Assembly: GCA_963730225.1 (NCBI GenBank)
Contig: CAVSQX010000001.1
Location: 1,302,001 to 1,366,000, forward strand
Direction: 5' to 3'
Origin: CAVSQX01 sp963730225
Lineage (GTDB): Bacteria > Planctomycetota > Phycisphaerae > Tepidisphaerales > Tepidisphaeraceae
DNA: 64,000 nucleotides
Position numbers and translations under genes: made by a program. Under the pieces are notes generated by a model. The model was not told where the DNA came from. It saw only the letters and a list, made by a program, of their open reading frames with translations, and searched no databases. Positions 24,704 to 31,936 of this stretch are shown piece after piece (positions within the stretch are counted from its first letter, which is position 1; every line of letters starts with the position of its first letter).

Positions 24704-25858
24704 ATGATTCCGCTCCACACCGATAGTCCGCTTCGCAGCACGCCCTACATGAATTGGCTGCTCATCGCCGCCAACGTCGTGGTCTTCTGCATTCAAGGCG
24801 TCAACAAGGATTTCACCGCCCACTACGCCCTTTACCCCAGCCATCCCACCCTCGCGGCGTTTTTCACCTACGCTTTTCTGCACGACACCAGCTCCAAGTT
24901 GCCGCTGCATCTGATCTTCAACATGTTGTTTCTCTACATCTTCGGAAACAACGTCAACGACAAAATGGGACACCTCGGATACCTGGCTTTTTATCTGGCC
25001 GGGGGCGTGATGGCGGCGGTCTGCGAGGTTCTCACCGTCCACACCGCCGGACCGGTCATCGGCGCCAGCGGCGCCATCAGCGCCGTCACCGGCGCTTACC
25101 TGGTGCTCTTTCCACGGTCGAAAGTCACCATCGTCTTTTTTTTCTTCATCATCGGCGTCTTCGAATTGCAGAGCCTGTGGTTCATTCTTTTCTTCTTCGC
25201 GCAGGATCTGATTCTTTCCGGGGCGGATGACAATGTCGCCCATTGGGCCCACATCGGCGGGACCGTGTTCGGCGCGGTCGTTTGCCTGCTGATGCTCATG
25301 GTTCATCTTCTGCCGCGCGATCAGTTCGACGTCTGGGCCCTTCTCCAGCGCTGGAACAAGCGCCGCCAATACCGCGATCTGGTCGCCAGGGGTTACAACC
25401 CCTTCGAGATCGCTCCCGCCACCGGATCGGCCGGCCGCCCGCCCGATCCCGCCGTCCTGCGCGTGCAGGAAATCCGCGCCCAGATCGCCGACGCCGTCAG
25501 CCGCCGCGATCATGTCGCCGCCGCCGATCTTTACGTGCAGATGAAATCCCTCGATGCCAACCAGGTCCTCTCCCGCCAGGCCCAGTTGGAAGTCGCCACC
25601 CAACTCCATCACGACGGCCGATACGAGCAGGCCGCCGAAGCCTACGAAAAGCTTCTCAGCACCTACCCCACCGTCGAGCGATCCGCTCAATTGGAGCTGA
25701 TGGTCGGACTGATCTACGCCCGCTATCTCCAGCAATACGATCGCGCCAAGCAGCATCTGGCCAAGGCGATCTCCCGCCTGCACGCCGGGCGAGAATTGGA
25801 ACTGGCCCAGGAAGAACTGGGCCGCGTCGAAGTGCACTTGAATCAGGCGATCGGGTGA
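24704..25858 (+). CDS. rhomboid family intramembrane protease with helical/TPR-like tail
   Basis: Membrane serine protease of 384 residues. The first 205 residues form a six-helix rhomboid core with the catalytic Ser in VIGASGAISAVTGAYL and the His in VAHWAHIGGTVFGA; LHLIFNMLFLYIFGNNV is the conserved helix 2. The C-terminal 150 residues are soluble and contain two or three helix pairs resembling TPR units (ADLYVQMKSLDANQ, then AAEAYEKLLSTYP and QYDRAKQHLAKAI). A tail of this kind could recruit substrates or partners. The gene is followed, in the opposite direction, by an AAA ATPase. Confidence 0.88.
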   Translation: MIPLHTDSPLRSTPYMNWLLIAANVVVFCIQGVNKDFTAHYALYPSHPTLAAFFTYAFLHDTSSKLPLHLIFNMLFLYIFGNNVNDKMGHLGYLAFYLAGGVMAAVCEVLTVHTAGPVIGASGAISAVTGAYLVLFPRSKVTIVFFFFIIGVFELQSLWFILFFFAQDLILSGADDNVAHWAHIGGTVFGAVVCLLMLMVHLLPRDQFDVWALLQRWNKRRQYRDLVARGYNPFEIAPATGSAGRPPDPAVLRVQEIRAQIADAVSRRDHVAAADLYVQMKSLDANQVLSRQAQLEVATQLHHDGRYEQAAEAYEKLLSTYPTVERSAQLELMVGLIYARYLQQYDRAKQHLAKAISRLHAGRELELAQEELGRVEVHLNQAIG

Positions 25859-25865
25859 ATTCCGC

Positions 25866-27299
25866 TCAGCGCTTGAAGAACGTCTTCCCCTTGGAGTTGT
25901 ATTTGCTCAGCCGGTTGTTGACGTACAACCCTTCCAGCAGAAATTCCCCGACGCTGGCCAGGATGGCCGAATCTCCGCTGTCCAGCTCCATTTCCTTCGC
26001 CAGCGACGCCGCCGCGGCGGGAAATCCCTTGAGCGCTTTCATGTTCGCCACGAACTCCTCCGCCGACAACTCATCTCCCGCCGGAAACGTCAGATTCCCC
26101 TTGAAATGCTCGGTCAGAGAGTCGTACGAATCCGCATTGGCCAGTCGCCCGAACACCGCCTTCACCGCTTCACCGATCAGCGATTTCACCAGCTTGTCCT
26201 CGGCCGCGTCCTCCTCGGCCAAGGTCATTTCAATTTTCCCCCTGCACGAAGCCACCAGATAATTTAAATCGCTGATGCGCGGAACCACCCGCTTGTCCCC
26301 CGTCAAAATCCCGCGCCGCTCGGCGTTGCTGGTGACGGTTTCAAAATTGGCGATCGTTGTCCGCACCGAAACTCCCGACGCCTGGCTCACATGCGGGCTG
26401 GCCCGCGCCAGCCGCACCACCTGCTCGATGATCTCCGACATGAACGGCGGCGTCTCCACTTTCACCCCGCTGGGGCTTTGGCCGCGCTCCAGCCACGCGT
26501 TCTGCTGCGCGATCTCAATCCCTTCCTGCACCGTCTCCGGATAATGCGTTCGCACCACCGATCCGATTCGATCCTTCAGCGGCGTCACGATCCGCCCGCG
26601 GTTCGTGTAATCCTCCGGATTGGCGCTGAAAACCAGGCACACATCCAGATTCAGCCGAATCGGATATCCGCGGATTTGCACATCGCGCTCCTCCAAAACA
26701 TTGAACAATCCCACCTGAATCCGCGGCGCCAGATCGGGCAACTCATTGATCGCAAATATCCCCCGGTTGCTGCGCGGAATCATCCCGTAGTGCATCGTCG
26801 ATTCATCGCTGAGATATCGCCCCTCCGCGTGCTTCACCAAATCGATCTCCCCGATCAAATCCGCGATCGTCACATCCGGCGTCGCCAGCTTTTCGTGGTA
26901 CCGATCCGCCCGATGCACCCATTCGATCTTCGCATCATCCCCCCGCTCGGCCACGATTCGCCGGCCGGCGTTGGTCGTCGGAGCAATCGGATCGTCATTG
27001 ATCTCCACATCAGCCAATACCGGCATCCATTCATCCAGCAGAGACGGCAGCATTCGCAATATGCGCGTCTTGGCCTGCCCGCGCAACCCCAGAAACAGCA
27101 GGTCGTGCTTCGACAGCAACCCATTGACGATCTGCGGCATCACCGTTTCGCGATACCCCAGAATCCCTGGAAATAATTCTTCCTTCGCCTTGAGCTTGCG
27201 GATCAGATTTTTTCGCAGTTCATCCTTGACGCTCATCGGTTGATACGAAGTCTGCCTGAGTTGGCCGAGCGTGGCGGCCTGCGGATGCGATGGGGACAT
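25866..27299 (-). CDS. MoxR/ChlI-type AAA+ ATPase
   Basis: A 477-residue AAA+ protein of the magnesium-chelatase ChlI/MoxR group. The nucleotide site is modified: the P-loop region reads FLGLRGQAKTRILRML, and the Walker B/ISP region is GIFAINELPDLAPRIQVGLFNVLEERDVQIRG, followed by sensor 1 in VFSANPEDYTNRGRIVTPLKDRI. Such ATPases remodel or activate partner proteins and often work with VWA proteins; no VWA gene is visible nearby. A second in-frame ATG lies at 27236. The C-terminal third is helical and lacks a known domain. Confidence 0.85.
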   Translation of the reverse strand: MSPSHPQAATLGQLRQTSYQPMSVKDELRKNLIRKLKAKEELFPGILGYRETVMPQIVNGLLSKHDLLFLGLRGQAKTRILRMLPSLLDEWMPVLADVEINDDPIAPTTNAGRRIVAERGDDAKIEWVHRADRYHEKLATPDVTIADLIGEIDLVKHAEGRYLSDESTMHYGMIPRSNRGIFAINELPDLAPRIQVGLFNVLEERDVQIRGYPIRLNLDVCLVFSANPEDYTNRGRIVTPLKDRIGSVVRTHYPETVQEGIEIAQQNAWLERGQSPSGVKVETPPFMSEIIEQVVRLARASPHVSQASGVSVRTTIANFETVTSNAERRGILTGDKRVVPRISDLNYLVASCRGKIEMTLAEEDAAEDKLVKSLIGEAVKAVFGRLANADSYDSLTEHFKGNLTFPAGDELSAEEFVANMKALKGFPAAAASLAKEMELDSGDSAILASVGEFLLEGLYVNNRLSKYNSKGKTFFKR

Positions 27300-27371
27300 G
27301 CGTGAAATACCTCTCCTTTGCCGCCAATCATAGGCGCAGCATTCCCCGCGCCGCCACCTCCCCTTTTTTCC

Positions 27372-28133
27372 TCACGGTGTCATCAGATGCAACGCCTGCT
27401 GCGGCAAATCGTCCGACCACAGCGGCGAGCCGATATCCGGATGCACCGGGTCGATCCGCAGCACCTGCGTCGGGTTGGAAGACGTGAATTGATGCGTCCC
27501 ATCGGGATCGGTCGTGACCTGGGCGTAGATGTCATTTCCCGTGGAATTAAATACCGCCCCGTCGAAGCGCGTCTGGGGCGGCGTCACCGCCGTCAGCCCA
27601 CGGCCCGCAGGATCGCAAACATACAGCGTCACCACCGTGCGCTGATCCACCGTGCCTTCGCTGTCGATATCCTGATCCGCGATGGCAAACACCAGATACG
27701 CCGGCGGGCGCGACGGCTCAGCCCGCGGAGCGTAGAACCGCACGATGACGGCTCGGTGATTGAGCAGCAGATGGCTCTGATGCCCCTGCACGTCGTAAAT
27801 AATTACGTTGTTCCAGCGAATCGGGCCCGAATCAAAACAGCTTCCCAGCGCCAGCGGCGCCGTCAGCGGCGTCGGCACGCCTACTCCCCCACTGAGTTCA
27901 TCGGTTAGAAAATACGCCGGTCCGAAACCCAGTTTGCCCGCCGCAAAGGAATTGTCCACGCCCATCGGCACCAGCACCGTTGCCGATCCCTCCAGCAGAA
28001 TCGGTGCTCCCATCACCGCTCGACGCCGCTGGTCATTGGGTTGCGCCAGCAACGTCGCCGAGCCGGCCATTCCAGCCAGCAGCAGCATCGCACCCATCCA
28101 TCTCAGCGCACAAGAAGATTTCATCCGCGACAT
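27372..28133 (-). CDS. secreted hypothetical protein
   Basis: I do not recognise this protein. It has 253 residues, a signal peptide (LRWMGAMLLLAGMAGSATLLA, cut before QPND), and a body with beta-rich segments, for example WNNVIIYDVQGHQSHLLLN and TVVTLYVCDPAGRGLTAV. Two cysteines (GSCFDSG and YVCDP) may form a disulfide. GGAGG lies five bases before ATG at 28133, which fixes the start. It lies between the AAA ATPase and the sigma factor gene, all on the minus strand, but spacing of over 100 bp suggests its own promoter. Confidence 0.7.
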   Translation of the reverse strand: MSRMKSSCALRWMGAMLLLAGMAGSATLLAQPNDQRRRAVMGAPILLEGSATVLVPMGVDNSFAAGKLGFGPAYFLTDELSGGVGVPTPLTAPLALGSCFDSGPIRWNNVIIYDVQGHQSHLLLNHRAVIVRFYAPRAEPSRPPAYLVFAIADQDIDSEGTVDQRTVVTLYVCDPAGRGLTAVTPPQTRFDGAVFNSTGNDIYAQVTTDPDGTHQFTSSNPTQVLRIDPVHPDIGSPLWSDDLPQQALHLMTP

Positions 28134-28265
28134 GATTGCCTCCAGCTTGGGATCAAGTGAGAACGCCGTGCCAGCGTATAAATTGCACGGCGGGAAGGCA
28201 ATAATTGCTGCCGCGAACCGTCCCCGATTCCCCCGTTTCACGCCGGCCCGCCGGGCCGGGCGTCG

Positions 28266-29099
28266 TCAAACTTCCGCCATCATCGTGTCGCGCAGCCGGG
28301 TCAGCGCTTCATGCTCGATCTGCCTTACCCGCTCGCGCGTCAGACCGATTCGCTTGCCGATTTCCTTCAGCGTCATCGGATCTTCCCCTTCCAGCCCATA
28401 GCGCAACTTCAGAATCTTCGACGCCCGTTGATCGATTTCATCCAGCAGTTCGCACAGTTGCTGGAGCTGGTCCGAATTATTCACTTGCTCATCGGGGCTG
28501 GGATTGTTCGTATCCGCCACCAGCTCGTTGATCGTCAATTCCTCATCCCCGTCGCCGATGCCTCCGACTTGCGTCGGGGCATGATATGCCCGCACCGCCT
28601 TGCGGATGATCTTCAGCTTCTTCACGCTCATCTTCATGTACTCCGACAACTCCTCGATCGTCGGCAGCCGCCCCAGCTCCCGTTCCAGATCGCGGTTTGC
28701 CGACCGCAGCTTGCTCATCATCTCGATCATGTACGCCGGGATGTGAATCGGCTGCACGCTGTTGATCAGCGCCCGCTTGATCGCCTGCTTGATCCACCAA
28801 CTGGCGTAGGTGCTGAATCGGCAGCCGTTCTCGGGGTCGAACCCTTCGACGGCTTTGAGCAGGCCGATATTCCCTTCTTCGATCAGATCCGGCAGCGACA
28901 ATCCGCGGTTCACGTAGTGCTTGGCGATGTTCACCACCAGCCTTAGATTCGAGCGCACCATTTTTTCGCGCGCTCCAAAATCGTTGTGCTGAATAATCCG
29001 CCGGGCTAGGGTCTTTTCCTCCTGGGCATTGAGCAGCGGAGAATCGTTGATCTGCCGAAGGTAAAGCTGAATTCCGGATAAGACGGCGGGTGAAGCCAT
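28266..29099 (-). CDS. RNA polymerase sigma-70 factor (RpoD/RpoS-like)
   Basis: A primary- or alternative-type sigma factor of 277 residues. Region 1.2 is present (IQLYLRQINDSPLLNAQEEKTLARRI); region 2 shows NLRLVVNIAKHYVNRGLSLPDLIEEGN and GFDPENGCRFSTYASWWIKQAIKRAL; region 3 is IHIPAYMIEMMSKL; and region 4 is ILKLRYGLEGEDPMTLKEIGKRIGLTRERVRQIE. The long 1.1 domain of housekeeping RpoD is lacking, so it is probably a group 2 factor or a short SigA typical of planctomycetes. ATG at 29099 directly precedes the conserved part, with AAGGA upstream. Confidence 0.94.
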   Translation of the reverse strand: MASPAVLSGIQLYLRQINDSPLLNAQEEKTLARRIIQHNDFGAREKMVRSNLRLVVNIAKHYVNRGLSLPDLIEEGNIGLLKAVEGFDPENGCRFSTYASWWIKQAIKRALINSVQPIHIPAYMIEMMSKLRSANRDLERELGRLPTIEELSEYMKMSVKKLKIIRKAVRAYHAPTQVGGIGDGDEELTINELVADTNNPSPDEQVNNSDQLQQLCELLDEIDQRASKILKLRYGLEGEDPMTLKEIGKRIGLTRERVRQIEHEALTRLRDTMMAEV

Positions 29100-29213
29100 A
29101 CAATCCTTGCGCAAAGAAATCGGCGGAAGACCCACGTCTTCCCCGAATTCTATCGGTTCAAGAATAGGCCCACTTTCGCGGCCCATCCATGGAAAATCGG
29201 ACGTTGCGAAACA

Positions 29214-29279
29214 GCGGGTGCGGCTACACTTTGCTACAAATGGCTACACTTTTCAAAATTCCCCTAGTGCATGCTAACT
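29214..29279 (+). repeat. TGCAACA-box repeat, copy 2 (GGCTACA variant)
   Basis: GGGTGCGGCTACACTTTGCT, continuing as ACAAATGGCTACACTTTTC and ending in CCTAGTGCATGCTAACT. It aligns with 47959-48026 across its whole length; the last 34 bases agree at about 27 positions. It lies between the divergent sigma factor gene and the DUF104-type antitoxin gene. It may be a regulatory site, a small RNA piece or the remains of a mobile repeat. Confidence 0.45.
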
Positions 29280-29369
29280 ACAATTGGCGCGACGGCGGGC
29301 GTCCGGCTCTCAACATTGAACTTGAACTCACGACATTCGAGCGTAACTTACACCGAAGGCCAAATCGCA

Positions 29370-29585
29370 ATGCGAACCATACGTGCCATCGTCCGGGGCC
29401 GGAACCTTCAGCCAATTGACCCAATCAACTTTCCCGAGAATACGCAACTAACCGTGGCGCTTCTCGACGCCGATGATCTTCCCGCCGACGCGATTGCTTT
29501 GCGTGCCAACGACGGTGGCGCGTTCGATTTCCTCAGCGATCCGCGCGAGGGCATTTATTCCGATTTCGATGGCGAGGCGGTGTAG
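29370..29585 (+). CDS. DUF104/AF2212-like antitoxin
   Basis: A 71-residue antitoxin-type protein. The N-terminal beta pattern RTIRAIVRGRNLQPIDPINF, then PENTQLTVALLD, matches the DUF104/AF2212-like family found upstream of PIN or MazF-type toxins. The acidic C-terminus (FDFLSDPREGIYSDFDGEAV) is typical of the toxin-neutralising tail. ATG at 29370 begins the conserved part. The next gene, two bases away, is a clipped toxin. Confidence 0.75.
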   Translation: MRTIRAIVRGRNLQPIDPINFPENTQLTVALLDADDLPADAIALRANDGGAFDFLSDPREGIYSDFDGEAV

Positions 29586-29587
29586 GA

Positions 29588-29758
29588 ATGCCTGCGCCAC
29601 CGCCTTTTCGACAAGGCGACCTTCCGCTCGTTACGTTTGCTATTGCTGATCTCTCGAGCCGAAAGGTGCGCCCAGCCGTGGTCATTTCCGCCGATCCCCA
29701 AAGTTCGGCGCGAATAAACTCAAGGCCGTCCCGGTTTCGTTCGCTTTACTTCCACTGA
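29588..29758 (+). pseudogene. truncated MazF/PemK-like toxin
   Basis: The 56-residue frame begins as a normal MazF/PemK toxin: RQGDLPLVTFAIADLSSRKV and RPAVVISADPQ, with the GD and the KxRPAVV core. After about residue 37 the similarity ends and the frame runs into unrelated sequence that is the 3' end of the lipoprotein gene on the other strand. More than half of the toxin is missing, including the later active-site region. The pair is therefore a broken toxin-antitoxin module; the break lies near 29695-29705. Confidence 0.65.
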
Positions 29759-30200
29759 GCCTTTATGACGTAATGCCGTTTGCCGTCGATTTCCATCTGC
29801 TCCGGATTCGAGTAATTGGAAAGTTGTCCGATAGGTAATGAGACGATCTCGGTGGCCCGCTCCCACCGGTGTGCATAAATTGCGAGCGCAATATCCAACT
29901 TGCCGTCTTGTATTGCCTTGGCGCTGTCGGTATCCACATATCCGATCAACTTATATCGACCATCATGCAGCTTATGGATTTCAAACGGGTGCGTGTACTT
30001 GTTGGGCTCATCTTCGCTAGAAAGCCTGAAGCTACCTGCGCCATTATCAATGTTCCAAGCAAATCCGTATGTGCCGTTCGAAACCTCCGATGCATCCTGC
30101 CCCCCCATTCTCGAGGGGTGTCACACCGTCACTTTGCCTCAGAGCCTTCAACTCTTTCCTTTCAACATCATCAGGTTCCGTCCCCTCAAGAGTTTTCTTA
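29746..30200 (-). pseudogene. 3' part of a lipoprotein gene interrupted by an IS element
   Basis: This is the C-terminal piece of the lipoprotein whose N-terminal piece lies at 31063-31685. Reading from the IS junction it gives KKTLEGTEPDDVERKEL, LKALRQSDGV and then, after a run of seven G (30100-30106), GQDASEVSNGTYGFAWN to IKAQWK. The G-run needs one base removed to stay in frame. With the IS and one TA duplicate removed as well, the gene reads through in one frame to a total of 358 residues. Family unknown. Confidence 0.65.
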
Positions 30201-30216
30201 GAACGTGTGTGAGAAG
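30201..30216 (+). repeat. left terminal inverted repeat of the IS5-family element
   Basis: GAACGTGTGTGAGAAG; pairs with 31044-31059 with one mismatch. TA at 30199-30200 precedes it. Confidence 0.85.
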
Positions 30217-30221
30217 TCCAT

Positions 30222-31018
30222 TTACCCTGGTCGTAGACGATGAAGCATCAGGTTGATCATTGCGATGCGGATCATCGACTCGCTGCTTTCGGTCAGGGTC
30301 TCGTAGTCCTTGCTCAACCGACGATACTTGCCGAGCCAGGCGAAGGTGCGCTCCACGATCCAGCGCTTGGGCAGCACCGCGAATCCCGCTTCGCTGCGCT
30401 TGACGATATGGAGAGTCCATCGGCCAAGATGGCTGGCCCAATCGATCAGTTGCCCGGCATAGCCGCCGTCGGCCCAGATCAGTTTCAGACGGGGGAACAA
30501 CCTGCGGCCCCCGCGCTTTTCGCCGAGTTTGGCCAGGACCAGCTTGGCTCCGTCGCGATCTTGAAAACTGGCTGCGTGTACGACAATGGCAATAATCAGC
30601 CCCAGCGTGTCGACCACGATATGCCGCTTTCTTCCGTTGATTTTCTTCCCCGCGTCGTACCCGCGGCTCCCCCTTTTTCCGCCGTCTTCACCGATTGCGA
30701 ATTGATGATGGCGGCGGAGGGTGTCTTCTCCTTGCCGGCCTCCACGCGGGTCTGCTCGCGCAGGCGGTCGTGGATGTCTTGCCAGATACCTTGGAGTCGG
30801 AAGCAGCGGTAGTAATAATGCACCGTGCCCCAAGGCGGCAGATCGTGCGGCAGCATCCGCCAAGAGCAGCCGGTGCGGTTGAGGTAGAGAATGCCGTTGA
30901 TCACTTCGCGCATCACCACCGACCGGGGCCGACCACCGGACTTCTCGGGCGGGATGCGTGATTCGATCAATGACCATTGTTCATCCGTGACGTCACTTGG
31001 GTATGGATTCCTTTCCAT
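30222..31018 (-). CDS. IS5-family transposase made by -1 frameshifting
   Basis: Two overlapping frames encode a DDE transposase. OrfA (30596-31018) has the N-terminal DUF4096-like part, DVTDEQWSLIESRIPPEKSGGRP, and the first catalytic region AIINSQSVKTAEKGG. OrfB continues with GSRGYDAGKKINGRKRHIVV, then the middle catalytic region LIWADGGYAGQLIDW and the C-terminal RWIVERTFAWLGKYRRLSKDYE, with the final Glu. They join at a run of five A and five G (about 30670-30679); a -1 shift there gives 265 residues. Frameshifting of this kind is known for the IS427 group. The enzyme looks complete, so the element may be active. Confidence 0.88.
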
Positions 31019-31043
31019 GCCGCCAGATTATGCCAGATTTAGC

Positions 31044-31059
31044 CTTCTCACACACGCTC
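31044..31059 (-). repeat. right terminal inverted repeat of the IS5-family element
   Basis: CTTCTCACACACGCTC, the complement of the left end with one mismatch. One further A and then the TA target duplicate follow. Confidence 0.85.
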
Positions 31060-31062
31060 ATA

Positions 31063-31685
31063 AATCTGGCTAACGGTTCCCCAGTCAGCGGGGCACCACC
31101 TGCTCCAAACCTTGATTGTCGTGCATCGAAATCTGTTGATCTGGCATAACCCGTTGCTGCCAGTACACCACTTCCGTTTTTCATCATTGCCAGAATGGCG
31201 TAATAATACAGAGTGTTGGCGGCGACCTTGTTGTCCAGCCAGTGATTCACCTGCGCGTCCACTGCATTCCCGCCGGCATCCATCGTAAGCGTCGTCTGCA
31301 TGAGCAGCGGCATCGCCGGTTCCGGGCTGCGGAAAATCTCATAGCTGTCCGCGCCTTGAATCTTGTTCCAATGCAATGTGATTCCTCCGTCGTCGATATC
31401 CGCGGAAAACCCGCCGGTTATATGCTCTGCATCGACGACAACAGTTACTCCCCACTGCACGGATGGATCGGCCACAGAAAATCCCGCCGCCTTCATGTCG
31501 GACATGATCCTTTCCGAACCGCCAAGCGCTCCCGGCATTTGCTGGGCCGGCGTCTGCATGCCGGCCGCTCCTTCAATGGTCGGCGGTGAGGGAGTGTTGC
31601 CCTGATCCTTGCCGGTTTGACAACCGATCATCGTGAAGCTCAAGCCCAACACGCCGACCTGTATGGCCAAACGTGGAAGGCGCAC
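31063..31685 (-). pseudogene. 5' part of a lipoprotein gene with an FN3-like domain, interrupted by an IS
   Basis: The N-terminus carries a lipoprotein signal (LPRLAIQVGVLGLSFTMIGC, cut at the Cys, lipobox MIGC). A linker follows, and then a fibronectin-III-like segment, GITLHWNKIQGADSYEIFRS and NTLYYYAILAMMKNGSG. The gene is interrupted at its PLARF position by the IS5-family element; beyond this the frame reads through the inverted repeat and stops in IS DNA. GTG at 31685 is the chosen start, but it is uncertain; an ATG in another frame lies eight bases upstream. With the 3' part at 29746-30200 the protein would have about 358 residues. Confidence 0.65.
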
Positions 31686-31936
31686 TTTGGCATCTTCAAC
31701 CCGGTAATGCAGAGCCCCTCCGGTAGGTTCGGGCTCCAAGGATTTAAACCCGGCAAACCACGCCATTCGAGGTAGCCTCCCGGCCAAAACGCCGCGGGCC
31801 ACAGGTGGCCCCGAGCGCTACATTCTGTTCCCGCGGGGCCACCAGCGCGAGAAAAAACCCGCTCGCCTAAAAATCGGCAATTGGAAATCGACAATCGGAC
31901 TTCGGCGAGCTCAGTCGAGCCCGCGATCCGCCGCGA

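Larger units (their letters stand above)
30201..31060 (-). mobile_element. IS5-family (IS427-type) insertion sequence
   Basis: An 860-bp element bounded by near-perfect 16-base inverted repeats: GAACGTGTGTGAGAAG at 30201-30216 and CTTCTCACACACGCTC at 31044-31059 (one mismatch). TA is present directly outside both ends (30199-30200 and 31061-31062), matching the TA target duplication of the IS427 group. The transposase occupies almost all of it on the minus strand. The element interrupts a lipoprotein gene; removing it together with one TA restores that reading frame, which fixes the boundaries. Confidence 0.88.

Noticed and set aside
29271..29369. N-terminal extension of the DUF104 antitoxin frame back to 29271
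   Set aside because: It reads through the TGCAACA-type repeat end and is not like the family; the ATG at 29370 begins the conserved part.
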